From positions 21,922,001-21,986,000 of the forward strand of contig CM069870.1 in NCBI GenBank assembly GCA_036172665.1: DNA of 64,000 nt, read 5' to 3'. Origin of the DNA: Prosopocoilus inquinatus. Its lineage: Eukaryota; Arthropoda; Insecta; Coleoptera; Lucanidae. Position 1 is the stretch's first letter, and the number at the start of each line of letters is the position of its first letter. Under the pieces are notes generated by a model. It worked only from the letters and a program-made list of their open reading frames with translations, had not been told where the DNA came from and did no database searches. Below are positions 13,194 to 25,447 of this stretch, in pieces. The position numbers were made by a program, and so were the translations under genes.

Positions 13194-14932
13194 CAGGGTT
13201 GTCATATTGGGGGAAATTTGGGCTACATTTTAGACACATTTGGCGTTTAAACCTTTTATTTGGCGCCTGGGCCTAATTTGGGCTACTTTAATTGTCTCCA
13301 CTTAACGACAAAGAAAACATATACAATGTGATCAACAATGACCGTCATACTTTAATTTGATTTGTAGATATTATGACGGGAATACTTACAGCACCGTTTT
13401 TTTCTTGTTTTTGTTCATTTCATATTTTCCCTTCCTTTTTTGTTTCTGTTTTTTTTTTTAATTTTGAATTGATGTTTTGCATTTTATTCACGTTTCATTT
13501 ATTTTGTTGTTGCTTAGTTGTTTCCTGCCAGTTTCTTGACTTGCAAATTTTTGGAGGTGTGCAGATTAAAATCGATTAAACTAATTACAAATAAACGAAA
13601 GTGTTTGCAAATACTTTCATCGATTTTATTTTATTTTTGTTCATCTTAGGTGTCCTGTTACTTCTGTTTTCCTAAATTCATTTTATGCTGTCGTAATTGT
13701 CTTTTTTTTATTTTTATCAAATTTTATTTTCCACATTCTGTTGATGACGCTTTTTTACAGTTATCTACTAGATTATTTTTTAATTTTTTTTATATAGAAA
13801 TACATTTGGTTTTTGTTCACCTTAGTTGTCAATCTGATTTTGTTTTTCTTTCCTGTTCTTTGTGCTTTTGTGCTACGTATTTTTCTTTTGCCTTTCTTAT
13901 ACAATTGATTTTTCGCATTTCACCGGCGCCTGTTTGTAATTCATCGTTTATCATTTATTTTGTGATCTTCTTCTGTTTTGCACAACGTATTTCATTTTTT
14001 CTTTGTTTTGCTTTTTCGTATTATTGACATTCTTACAGTTTGCTTTAATTTTCTACAATTATTTTGGAATCTTCTTTTGTTTTTTCGCAGTACTGACGTT
14101 TCTACGGTTTGCTTTAATTTTCTGCGAATCTTTTGATCCGCCCGCAAAATTATTGTTTTTCGTTCAGCTTCGTGTTGTTGATCTTCTTTTGTTTTTTTTT
14201 GTGCAAAAACACGCCTATTTTAATTTTGTTTGTTTCTCTTAGTATCCTGGTACCTCTAATTTTTTTTAATTCATTTTACGCTATCGTAAACCTCTTTTTT
14301 ATTTTTATCCAATTTTTTGTTGATTAACGCTTTCTTTCAGTTTTCTATTAGATACTGTTTTAATTTTTTTGCGTACAAATTCATTTGGTTTTTGTTCACC
14401 TCAGTCGTCAATCTGATTTTGTTTTTTTTTTCCTGCTCTTTATGCTCTCTTTTGCCTTTTTTATAGAATTGATTTTACGCATTTTATCGACGCTTATTTC
14501 TAGTTCATCGTTTCTCATTTGTTTTGTGTCTTGGTTGTGATCTTACTTTGTTTTGCGCACTGTATTTCGTTTCTTTTTTTGTTTTTTAATCGTATTGTTG
14601 ACTTTTTTACAATTTGCTTTAATTTTCTATGAATTTTTTGATCCGCCCGCAAAGTAATCGTTGTTTTTCGTTCAGCTTGGTGTTATCGATCTTCCTTTAT
14701 TAGTTTTGTTTTTTCCTTGTTCACTTCACGCCTTGTATTTTGTTGCTGTTGCTTTCATTTATCATTTGTTTCTGATTGTTAACAGGTCTCATTTGTTTTA
14801 ATTTCAATTTTGTTTGAACTCAAATGGGCGATTTTTGTTTTTTTTTTTTGTCTTCGACTCTAAATAGGCGGTTTTTGGCAACATTTTGTCAAAAAGTCGG
14901 CGATATTGACCGCAAAAAACCTGGCCACCCTG
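13194..14932 (+). mobile_element. hAT-like non-autonomous element with a T-rich interior
   Basis: The element begins CAGGGTTGTCAT and ends CTGGCCACCCTG, imperfect inverted repeats. It is flanked by a perfect 8-bp duplication, TAAGTGAC, at 13186-13193 and 14933-14940. The first 150 bp and last 80 bp are ordinary sequence shared with copies at 53056-54877 and 23600-24832. The 1.4 kb between is strongly T-rich on the + strand, with endless TTTTGTTTT-like variants and recurring AATTGATTTT-CGCATTTTA. The frames at 13373-14327 are Phe-rich translations of this low-complexity DNA and not real proteins. Confidence 0.85.
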
Positions 14933-16488
14933 TAAGTGACAGATACTTCCCCGTCAAAAGTTAAAAGTTAACGCACCAAATTTTTTATGAATAATAAAAG
15001 AAATTCCAATAATTAAGTATTATTTCCGAATATATTACAATTAATTGCCGTATACACTAACACATAGAAAAAAAATTGGTTAATCTGGTTAACACACATA
15101 TCTTTGTGGTTAATTTGTCACTGCGGTTTTCCCTCAGCTTTGCAATTTCCAACACTTAATTACGGCTTATAAATAACTGATAAAAAAAAGTACCAATTAA
15201 GAAATAAGTACTGAGAATTCTGAATTACTCCTATAAAAAAATGTATTATAAGTTTCACAGACGAGTACATAATCCAAATTCTCTTTTTAAATTCAAAAAT
15301 TTGAAACGCCTCCCTCGCATTTTGCTATCTTCAAGAGAGAAAAGAAGTTTATATATAAAACAGTTTAAGGTCATTGTGCCAATTTCTCAGGTTAGTCTCA
15401 CTTTTAATAGCCGACCTGGATTATTAAAAATAGTCTCTAGAAGCTTGACAAAATTTTCATTACATGAAATAAAAACATGAATAAAAATTCAACGTCCTAC
15501 TTAATGTAAGTATTTAATTGCAATATATTTCGATGTTACGGAAACGACTTATGTTGCGTGATTCAGCGGTGATTAAAAGAATTATTGCAACGGAAACCAT
15601 ATAATAATAAAATCGTTCCAATTTGAGCCTTATTTAAACCACCCTTTAATTTTTCCAGGACGATTGCGAAATTTGAATTTGCCGCCCAGAAAATGCGTAA
15701 CCAGATTGTTTCCGGGGTTTTGAAATGGAACTTTCTATCAGACCAGGAAAACATTTTACTCTTCATCGAACACCGTAATTGGATATTTTCTTTTACAATA
15801 TTCTTTAAATTGTGAAATAAATTCACTATTATTTTTTATCGCAGTGCGCCGTGAAAATCTACTACAGCGACAACGTTTTGAAGCTGGCTCTGAGTTAGGC
15901 AACGTTGCAACATTATCGTTTCATCACAAAGTGCATTCACGGCCTAATATTATAACGTATGACTCAATAAATTTCAGATCTGAGGCGGTCGTGAAAAAAA
16001 AATAACAACTCATGTCTTCACTTAAAACACACCTGTAGATTAATTACCTCCACTGTGGCCAATTCGAAGGAATTTTTTTTATTTTATGCGGAAAAAGAGA
16101 ATTGCATGTTTATTTTTGTCGTTATTTTGTGCAGCCACTTTTTCGTAGGACACTTCGAGAATATTTTTACAGCACAGACTTTTTTACGCTTTTATATGAA
16201 TTTTTTTTTGTGCATTGCGAATCACAGTGGAGTTATTGGACTTTGCAAAGCTATCGTACCACCCTGTATATCACGATTGGAGGCAAAGCGCAAAGCAAGG
16301 TGTTATGTACTAAACACCCCCTCCTCCGTTTACAAATTAATTTACCTACGTTTTAAGAAAGAGAAAATAAGATTTTTTTTCCTTATGCCAAACTTAACGA
16401 AATGTTTTTCACTTCTTCCCCTCATAAAAAAGTCATATCTACGCTCCTGATTTGTGTACAGTTGCGACCATTAAATTTAGATCGCCGC
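14933..16488. other. gene-free stretch, nothing firm
   Basis: AT-rich DNA without recognisable exons. ORFs at 15241-15480, 15563-15826 and 16055-16450 lack conserved motifs. A lone CACCCTGTATA element end lies near 16260. Confidence 0.5.
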
Positions 16489-16625
16489 TGGGGCCGATTT
16501 CCGTAACTCATTAACGGGCTGTAAAATTTCAGAGGTCTTTTAAAATATAAAATACAGTTCTATGATTGGTTGTTACCGCAGCAACAAAATTTAACAGCCC
16601 TTTAAATTTAACGCTTTTGATATAA
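16489..16625. repeat. palindromic MITE-like repeat, copy 1
   Basis: This segment, with the motif ATTGGTTGTTACCGCAGCAA in its middle, recurs in opposite orientation at 48998-49132. The two halves of each copy are partly self-complementary around runs of AAATTTTA. Borders are approximate. Confidence 0.6.
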
Positions 16626-17297
16626 TCAATAAATTTGTTGTTTTACAAAAAAAAATGTCGAAAATAAATTAAATACTTAAAAGACTATTCCAAACATTCA
16701 AACTTAAGAAACGAATCCCCTTATTTTTAATAAAATACAAACTCGTTGCCAACCTTTAACAATCAAAAACGACACACATTTATTGCTGGCGACTGTACAG
16801 TTGCGAGTGAGTATTAAATTTGGGCCGAAACATTTCAAGTGAAATATTTTACATAAATTTCATTTCATTGAAATATTTCGTAGCATTCAGAAATTTCACG
16901 AAACTTATTTTAAATTTGCCACGCAGAAGATGTTTGCGCATGATTTGAATTTGGATGGTAATATAAACATGGCAACAACGGTCGCGATGAACATAAACTG
17001 CCCGATGCACATATTTACAGTTGAATTCAAAAAAATCGGGAAATATCAAAAAAAAATATACACGATTTTCATGGCGCGAAAATGATTTATTAGTAGAGAT
17101 TGGAATCACATATTTTGACGTCATAATTGGACGGCGCTCGTCGGGGCAACTCTACAACAATATTATTAAACGTATGATTATTTTAGTGGTTGGTACTATG
17201 CACGATTTCATCTTCAGAATCGTGTGTATGCTTGATGTGGATTTTGGATTTTTAGAACGGAGATGAAATTTCTCTTCCTTTTACAAATAAAATTGAC

Positions 17298-17420
17298 TCT
17301 TGTGCGATGAAAGTTGTAAGTAAAAAGTTTTTAATCTTAAACCGACAGGACGAAGCTATCAGTCGATAGTGAAACGCTGAGTTCTTTTCCATTAATAATT
17401 CTGTCCGGTTTAAAATTAAA
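17298..17420. repeat. small palindromic dispersed repeat
   Basis: The segment has an arm starting GATGAAAGTTGTAAGTAAAA, a central hairpin around AGCTATCAGTCGATAGT, and an imperfect return arm. Relatives occur at about 11908-12040 and 49610-49712. No gene. Confidence 0.6.
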
Positions 17421-17439
17421 AACTATTTTCTTCCTTTTA

Positions 17440-18560
17440 CATTTAGTCGGGCGCGATAGAACTCAAAAAGTGTCGATTTAAAAATTCTCAAGATAGGTAA
17501 TTAATAGCAAACATTCAAAATGAAATTGAGGGATTAAGAAAAGGAAAAAGGAGACAAGAGTCAATCGAAACGGTTTGACAGATACAAGAAAAGAAAAAGG
17601 TACACAATTAGAAACAAGAAAAAAGTGAAAAACTTTTTGATAATCGAAAAACACAATCAAAACAGGGAAAAATAAAATTTCTAAGAAAATTGTATTTATT
17701 GAATTTATGAAAAATGGCAAGAAATTGAAAATAAAGAAAAAACATGAAGAACTTTTTAATTATTAATAATTATTACAAAAAAATATGTTGCAAATCGGTT
17801 TTGATTGCAGTGAATCCCTCGAGCAGCTTCTGTACAGCTGTTTCAGCCCTATTTGGGGTTTCATCAGCAGAAACGTAGCTCCACTGCAAACCAAAACGAC
17901 TCGACCAAAGATATTCGCAAATGCGAAGTAATAGTAATTAAAAAAAAAACATTACACATTCACAAGACATAACAGTAATTAGAAATGTACAAAAAGAAAG
18001 CACAAAGAAAGACATAATACAAAAGCAACAAAAACAAAAGACAGTTGTAACGGTTTGCAGGCTGTAGAATGCTTTTAATTATTCTGTTTGAAAATATATG
18101 AAAATAAAATAAAAACCAAATAGAACATTTTTCGTCTTCTGGAAAAATGTAATAGATGGAAATGATTAAAAAAAAATGGAAATCTCCAACAAGAAAAGAA
18201 GAGAAAGGAAACAAATGACGATCGTACATTTTACGAACAACGGGAATTCGTAATAAGTATGATAAATATGTAGGAAGGTACGAAAGAAAAAAACAATTTA
18301 AGAAAATATAGAAGATAAGGCGGAAATAGTAAATTGATTAAAATTCAAAACTACTGCGAGATATTGTCGATAATCGATTTTAAAAAAAAGATCGCATTAT
18401 GTTCGAAAAGCAAAACAAATTGAAAAAAAAGTGCAAAACATTATTTTTCTTTTTAATAATCTCGCTGTTCTTTAATCACGTTTTTTTTTCACAAATTTTT
18501 AGTTGGTTGAATTAAATTTATTATTATTATTAAGCGTCAATTCTGAATAATAAGATTTTT
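17440..18560 (-). repeat. A-rich (T-rich on the - strand) repeat tract
   Basis: Composition mirrors the interiors of the hAT-like T-rich elements, here with A on the + strand. A block at 17817-17900, containing the motif CTGTACAGCTGTTTCAGCCC, is repeated in inverse form at about 33840-33910. Long stop-poor frames on the - strand here are composition artefacts. I could not define element ends. Confidence 0.5.
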
Positions 18561-19831
18561 AACGACAAATTACATTTTTTTTCTTCTACAAAAGAAAAAA
18601 TTTGAAACTTGGAGTGTTGGCAATAAGGTGCCGCCCCATTATGAAGAAAGAATTGCCGCAAACCACTCATAGGGTTACGCAATAAAAACGTATTAAAAAT
18701 AATTTTCTATGCAAACCAAAACTCTTATTGATGACATCAGAATATGTAATTCCCATCTCTATTTATTAGAAATTGGCGGAAATAGGTTAGAAATATTTGA
18801 CGACGGTAGGTGAGATTATAAGAATCTAAGTAGGCGACGGAAAAAATTTTGATAGGTAGACAAATAGATAACTGACAGAAATTTACATTTGGAAAAAATT
18901 TTACTTCTCTTTTTTTTTGAAATTTTGAATTTTTTTCTTGAATTAGGAATTAGGAATTAGGAAAGAGAGGTCGAAATCACATTACAGTTATAAACTTAAT
19001 TTTATTTCAAAATCTGGACACTCCCTGGTTTATTTCGGAAAGGATAAGAAAAATATTTTGTCCTTTTTTCACAAACAAATCACACATTACGTCGATGATT
19101 TTAAAATACGACATGTGATTTCGTAGTTGCGTGGTAGGTAAAAGATTATTTGAAATTTTTTAATTTCGAAAATTAAAAGTGGCGTGAATGTAGTGCTTTT
19201 ATGAAAGATTTTTTTTTTAATATTTCATGACAAATTTCATGAAATGTTTAACCTTCAATAAAATTTATTGTAATTTCAGTTTTTTGACATTAATTATTAA
19301 AATTTCAAAATTCAACAAAAAAAATTCAAAATTTCAGGAAAAGGGAAATAAAATTTTTCCAAGGGTAAATTTGGTTCTATCTGTCAATTGTCTATTGGCT
19401 TCCGAGTAGGCGAGTTCTTAATAGTGCGTCATGTGACTGCATAGTAAGGACACGATGACCTCAAAATATGTGATTCCGGTCTGTGACCAAAATTTATTGC
19501 TCTCGACTGTACCTGCCAACACATTCTTAACTCAATTATTAACACTTTATCAACATTTAAGTGAATGTTAACAATTGTTTTAAATGTTTACCTTTCTGCT
19601 AACGGAACTTTAAATAACCTACCTGTATTTAATTAATAAGGACCGTTAAACAGAATAAGTATCGTCAAGAAATAGCATCTTCATAAGTATCTGCTTGTTA
19701 TGATGAACTATTGATACAGATGAGATAACAGATCAAATCACGATCAAATATCAAGGCTCTTAAGTATCTTACCTTTTGTTTTATAATTAAGTTTTCTTTC
19801 AACTGTTTTTAAAATTTCAATTCGGCTCTTA
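18561..19831. other. gene-free stretch, nothing recognised
   Basis: AT-rich DNA. A TTTATTGCTCTCGACTGTAC motif near 19493 matches element-end fragments near 16780 and 49527. No exon-like sequence. Confidence 0.45.
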
Positions 19832-19958
19832 GGGCCAATTTCATAATCGAACTAAAGGAGACTTTAAAATAAAAGTCATGTATAAATAAGTATGTTTTCG
19901 TATCTTTTTGGACACATGACTGTTAAAGTCTCCTTTAGTTTGATTATGAAATCGGACC
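19832..19958. mobile_element. PIF/Harbinger-like MITE with TTA target duplication
   Basis: The ends GGGCCAATTTCATAATCG and GATTATGAAATCGGACC are inverted repeats, and TTA lies directly outside both (19829-19831 and 19959-19961). The 127-bp body is palindromic, with AAAGGAGACTTTAA against TTAAAGTCTCCTTT. A relative with the same end type is at 21041-21166, and a degraded one is at about 48855-48996. Confidence 0.8.
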
Positions 19959-21040
19959 TTACTGCTTCAAACTTTCAATTAGTACGCTAATTTCAAATTA
20001 AAAAAAAAACAGCACAGATCAAAAAGCATCAAATTATGTACACAGCAGAATAAATCGTCGTTTGTACGAAATTACTAAACAGGCATAAATTACGATGTCA
20101 AGTTTAATGGCTAGTTACAGTTATAAACTTGAAGGAAATTCGCTGGCGCGCTCGTAGCAAAAATAAAAGCGAGGCTTTTTAATAGATTTGACAGACATCG
20201 TAAATAATAACCTTAAACAAAATAGCCGTGCATTTAAAGTGTCGGTACTCACATTATACACCAGAAGAGGCTTCCCTGACGAAATTTAAAGCATAGTTAA
20301 TATACTCTTTCTCGAAAACTTGAAAAATGAAACGCACTTGCTGTCAGTCAAAGTTTTACACGGCTCTATTAGGTTAAACCGTCGTCGGAGCACTCATACC
20401 CCAACACAGCTGTTTATACACTATCCTGTTTTCTTGCATGTATTAAATAAAATAGGAACACGTTCGTATCATAGCGACCTCTAGTTCTTGTAGGAGTAAG
20501 TTTTAAGTCAGCTGAAATTGGTTTGAAAATGTAATGTAGGAAATTATTGGAAACCAAACTTTAGATTTTATTGATTTTATCCTCCTATCTTGCGTGCCAC
20601 TTCAGCTGCCTTCAGAGTTGCCAAATTTCTTGGAGATATTAGGCGTTTACATAGGCTTACCACAACATGAAGCTCTAAATCGGGACAGGAGTGGGAAACA
20701 GGATAGGGCGAAGCAGTGTTGCCAGAGGTGGCGATTTATCACCAGATCTGGGGACTTTTGTTATTCGTTAATTACCTGGTGATTATTTTTCAAAGTCGGG
20801 ATTATCTGGTGCTTTTCATAAAATATAAATAAGAAGAAATTTATAATATTAAAATGATTTTAAGTTTCAGTGATAAAAGTTGAGACGTCTCTTTTTGGCG
20901 ATATCGAATATCGAGCATCTGTCAACAGTGTCTACCGGCAGTGCTTTTCCCGCCAATTTAAAAATATTTTGCAAGAAGGCACTATTTCTTCGTAAACTGT
21001 AAACTATTTTGTACAATTTCATATTTTTTTAGTTGTGTTA

Positions 21041-21166
21041 GGGCCGATTTCATAATAGCAAGTTAAATTTAAAGTTACTTTAATCTAAAAAAATAAATTT
21101 TTTGTTCCTATTCTTAAAGTGACTTTAAATTAAAGCTGCCTTAAAGTCTGATTATGAAAACGGCCG
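21041..21166. mobile_element. Harbinger-like MITE nested in the hAT-like element
   Basis: Ends GGGCCGATTTCATAAT and ATTATGAAAACGGCCG form inverted repeats and are flanked by TTA on both sides (21038-21040 and 21167-21169). The interior holds TTAAAGTTACTTTAA-like palindromes. Same family as 19832-19958. Confidence 0.78.
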
Positions 21167-21203
21167 TTAGAATTAGAAAATTTAAACGACAGACGACATT
21201 TTA

Positions 21204-21450
21204 CAATCGAAAGCAAAAAGTACTCTTAGTAGGCAATTACAGTCTCCTGTAATTCTTTTAAACTATAGTTTCCTGTAATTTTTTAAACACGATTTCACAG
21301 GTGACACATAAAAAATTTAAGCTTACAGATTTGACAAGTTCACAACTTTTGTAAAATCTGTGAAATCAATCGCATTTAAATAATACCATTTTGAGAAAGA
21401 AAAATTACAGGAAACTGTAATTGTCTACTATCGATTTCTGCTTTCGATCG
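21204..21450. mobile_element. TA-flanked MITE nested in the hAT-like element
   Basis: Inverted ends read CAATCGAAAGCA and TGCTTTCGATCG, with TA on both sides. A subterminal motif TTACAGGAAACTGTAATTG occurs inside the right arm. Lone copies of this right end (motif, then CTACT, a T-run and GCTTTCGACT) are found near 23497-23545 and 59694-59742. Confidence 0.55.
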
Positions 21451-21653
21451 TACATTTGCCCAGAGCTAATTAGGAAAAGTATATGAGTTTCTTTTTATCA
21501 TTTTGTACCTAAATTTAATAAAACATTTTGAAGCGTCAAAAATTTTAATGAACGACAAATTAGTACTAAAAAATAAACTAGTGATTTTCATTTGGTAACT
21601 GGTGACTTAAATTTTGATCGTCTGGCAACACTGGGGCGAAGAGAAACACATTA

Positions 21654-23106
21654 CCCAGCTAGTAGAATGACGCCGAAATTAAGTCATTTTTAGGTTATTT
21701 TACGTCATTGACGTAAAATAAAGAAAAGAAGGAAGTCACTATATCTTGTTACTCTTGCCTACAAAATAATTAAAACTAAAAGTCCTAGTAAGTGTTCGCT
21801 CATTTTTTCTTTTACATATCCCTCGCCATTTCACTGCTCTTTACAACAGATTTTTTATTTTTAATGCCGTCAAACGATTAAATAATTTACCTCGCAAATT
21901 ATGGGATTTATCAGTAGAACGTTTTAAGTTAGAGTACAGATCACTACTTTTCCATGAGCAATTGTAAATAAAACTATTTTGCTAGTCCATATTCCACTTC
22001 AATCATGATTATGATTTCAATTTATTACTTATAGCTAGTTTCACGGTTTTTTATTAAATTGTGCATTATTGTCGTAGACATATTTTGTTAATTTTCTTTT
22101 TCATTGGTTAAGTGTAAGAATAGCTTTAGCTAAACTTCGCCAAATAAAGAAGATTCTATTATTATTATTTATTATTTATTTGTCCCGAAAGTGACGTCAA
22201 TATGACGAGTCATACGACACGTATTAATGACGTCGTAAAAGTGACTTCATTAACACGTCAATAGAAAGTGTTAAAATGTTACTATATTTATTTTTGAAAA
22301 TTATTAGTTTAAAAACATTTTTGGGACTAAACAAAAACTTGGTTACTAACGTAGCATATACTAACATTTAAGGCTTACCGAAAAATTTGAAACGAACAAC
22401 GACGTCACTACGAGATCATCTCAAAGTAATTATCAAATACCTAGATAAGTTATTAGTTATTATAAAGAAATAACTTTTGTGAAAAGTTATTTCATGTTTT
22501 TATTCACTTGACGTTGAACTTTTGTGAAAAATTTGAATTTCTTCACTCACGATTTATTTAACACTTTGATTACATTGTTACATTTGCATAGAGAAGGCAA
22601 CGCTGGAACAAGAAATATCCCTACATAAATTTAGCTGCAACGTGGGGGTGAAACACGTTACTTCGTCGTCATTATGACGTCATTCAGTGCTATTCTGTAT
22701 CTCAAGTGTTTAAATAGCAACTTACTTCGTAACCACTTTGGAGCAAGTATTTTAGCAGCTATGTTGGCAATTCATAATTTGTTCCTGTTTTACACATTAT
22801 TAATTAGTAACTTGCCAAAAATATTAGTCGCCAAAATTTTAGTCGACACCGTTTAATGATTTTAGAGCTAGTGAATACAAATTTAACCAATGACGTCAGT
22901 AGCCAATGTAAACCACCATGCTATAGAATTATGTCGTTTATTTACGTCACAATTAACGTCAAAGATACGTTATCCACATGACGTGTAATGGCTTGACCTT
23001 ATAAAGTGACGTCGCTCAGACGTCTTTTGGATGTTAGAATGACGACATTTTAGTGACAAAGATGACGGTTTTATAACGCCCTTTTCACGTCACTCTACTA
23101 GCTGGG
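21654..23106. mobile_element. TA-flanked element rich in TGACGTCA-type motifs
   Basis: The inverted ends are CCCAGCTAGTAGAATGACG and CGTCACTCTACTAGCTGGG, with TA outside both (21652-21653, 23107-23108). Both end regions are studded with TGACG/CGTCA half sites and several full TGACGTCA or near-TGACGTCA sites, for example near 21705, 22192, 22240, 22400, 22675, 22891 and 23008. No transposase is encoded; the frame at 22674-22856 is not conserved. Confidence 0.8.
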
Positions 23107-23599
23107 TAGGCAACTATTAAAAGATGTTTTATTATTAGAAAGAAGCAAATAGGTAAGTTACCCAAAGTACCGAACGTCCGTTGAAGCAAAAAATTAAATT
23201 ATTTAATATTGTACCATTTACATTTTAAATTAAACAACTTTCCATTTCTCAAATTGCACAGAAACGTCAATTCAACGGTCCGACTAAACCCTCTGACCAA
23301 TCAGCAATTGAGAAAAGTGATCACGTGATTTGGTCTGACCACTTCGACCGTTTACATACCGCAGCCAAGATTAGAAAGTATTGTCAATTTTGACACTGAC
23401 AGGACTTAATTAAGTTAATAATAGTATTAAGTTAATATTCCCTTCACGGCCAGACTCTAACTAGAGGGTCTCTACTATCAGAGAAGAAAGAAACATTACA
23501 GGAAACTGTAATTGTCTACTGTTTTTTTTTGCCTTCGACTGTAATTTGCACAAACCAATCACGTGTTTCAAAAACTGCTTTAGATTAAAAACGTCGTAT

Positions 23600-24832
23600 T
23601 TTTGTAAATAAAAATATGGCAGAAAGGAATAAAAGAAACTTCAAGCAAAGATATGAGGACAAAAAAAACAAATAAAATGTCGCCGATTTGGGATATCAAA
23701 AATTAGAATAAAATTTTAATTTTAATTTAATTTTTTTTAATTTTAGGCAAATGAAACCTGCAAAAAATCAGAAACAAAAATGAATGAAAGCAACAGCGAC
23801 AAAATAGAAGGTGAGTAGTAAGTAAACAAAAGAAGATCCGCAACAGCAAGCTGAACGAAAAACAGCACTTCATAGAAAATGAAAGCAAACTGTAAAAGTC
23901 AATATAATACGGTGAAAAAAAAAAAAACAAAAAAGAAATGAACGACGAAATACAGTACGCATAACAAAAAAAGATCACAGCTGAAATGGACACAAAATAA
24001 ATGAATAACAAACAAAAAATGAACTACAAAAGAGCGTTAATAAAGTGCGAGAATCAATTCTATAAGAAAAGCAAAAGAGAAATACATAGTACGAAAACGT
24101 AAAGAACAGAAAAACAAAACAAATAAGATTGATGACTAAGATAATCCAAAAACAAAGGAGTCTCCAGGAAGCAATAAAAAGAAATAGTGAAAAACAAAAT
24201 ACAACTGTGACGAACACGTCAGACAACAAAATGTGAAAAATTAATTTGATAAAAATAAACAAAAGAAATGGATGAAACGATTTTAAAAAAAGCAAAAGTA
24301 CCACGGTACCAAGATGAACGAGAAATATGAAAATCGACGAAAGTTTTTGCAAATAAAAGCAAACTCGTAGGAACCAAATGAGAACTGTAAAAATGAGTAA
24401 AGGAAATACGAAATCAATTCGATTGAAAAGAAAAAAAAACGTGACAAACAGAAAAAAGAAAACAAAAGGCGAATAGATAGGCAAAAAAAAAATAGATAAA
24501 TGAAATCAGGGATTCTAGGGCTGAAAACTTTTTTGCATGTCAAGAAACTGGCAGGAAATAAAAGGGCAAAATAAAATAAACGAACGCAACCCAACTCAAC
24601 CGTGAATAAAATGCAAAACATCAACTGTTTAAAACAAAAGAAAAAGAGAACAAAAATGTGAAATTAACAATAAATAAAAGAAACCAATCCTTCTTGTAGA
24701 GTGCTGCTATGTGAAGGATACCAACAAAAGTAGCTCAAATACAGGCGCCAGGTACTAAATAAGATTTCTAAACGCCAAATATGTGTAAAATGTAGCCCAA
24801 ACGGCGGAATTTCGACCAATCTGGCAACACTG
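23600..24832 (-). mobile_element. third copy of the T-rich hAT-like family, inverted and truncated
   Basis: On the - strand the copy begins CAGTGTTGCCAGATTGG at 24832 and continues with the GGGCTACATTTTACACATATTTGGCG-type leader seen in the copies at 13194 and 53056 (only key motifs compared). It then runs into T-rich low-complexity DNA. The far end should lie near 23600-23680, where a GTCGCCGATTT motif is recognisable, but the terminal repeat itself is missing. ORFs of up to 169 codons here are Phe/Ser-rich artefacts. Confidence 0.65.
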
Positions 24833-24875
24833 GGGGCTTTTCCTTCTTGGAAGACTGAGTATTTGGGGACTGCTG

Positions 24876-25447
24876 GAGTGCGTTCATAAATAACACTCGA
24901 GCGACGCTCTGAGCGAACATTCACACAAAAGTTGTTCATAAATACACACTCTGCCCAACGAGTTACTTGTTCCAGCGTTCATAAATTACGCTCTTGAAAC
25001 ACTCGGAGAGCAACAAAATCGCCGGTCTCAAAAGCCGGCGATAAAACACTCGGCATGCGCATTAGTAATCAGAACGAAAATGTAGTTATGCGCGTGGTTA
25101 TGTCGGTTAATTTGTTAGTTATGTCATGTATGTTTGATGCGTTTATTTCAAAGTCAATACTACTGAAAACTGTGAAGATTGATAAATATTTATGAGTGAC
25201 AAAATGAAAGAAAATCTCCTTAGTAATTTCATAGTAGTGCAAATCAGTGAAAAAGTGTTACAAAGTGAAGAATGAATTTGTTTACAAAGCAAAAAGGGTA
25301 GTAGTTGGATAACAGGCGACAATTTTTAAACACAGAACGCTCTAAACCGTTCATAAATACACAACGCTCAGGGGACACTCTGGCAGATTACTCGCATTAC
25401 TCTGACGTCATACACTCCAACACAGTTACCAATTTATGAACGCACTC
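24876..25447. mobile_element. element with GAGTGCGTTCATAAAT inverted ends and repeated subterminal motif
   Basis: Inverted ends GAGTGCGTTCATAAAT and ATTTATGAACGCACTC are perfect over 16 bp. CTG lies immediately outside both. The motif GTTCATAAAT recurs at 24882, 24934, 24977 and 25349, usually followed by an ACRCTC-like tail, and once in inverse form at the right end. A second, truncated right end of the same family is at about 26500-26567. No protein is encoded. Confidence 0.75.

Larger units (their letters stand above)
20714..21633. mobile_element. hAT-like non-autonomous element with perfect 8-bp target duplication
   Basis: It begins CAGTGTTGCCAGA and ends TCTGGCAACACTG, perfect inverted complements of 13 bp. 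Flanks are identical 8-bp repeats GGGCGAAG at 20706-20713 and 21634-21641. The interior has no transposase and itself contains two smaller insertions, at 21041-21166 and about 21204-21450. Confidence 0.92.

Noticed and set aside
13373..14327. Several stop-poor frames encoding Phe/Leu/Cys-rich 'membrane proteins'
   Set aside because: They come from T-rich low-complexity DNA, occur in overlapping frames, and lie inside a hAT-like element. The same holds for frames at 23727-24624 and 53248-54650.
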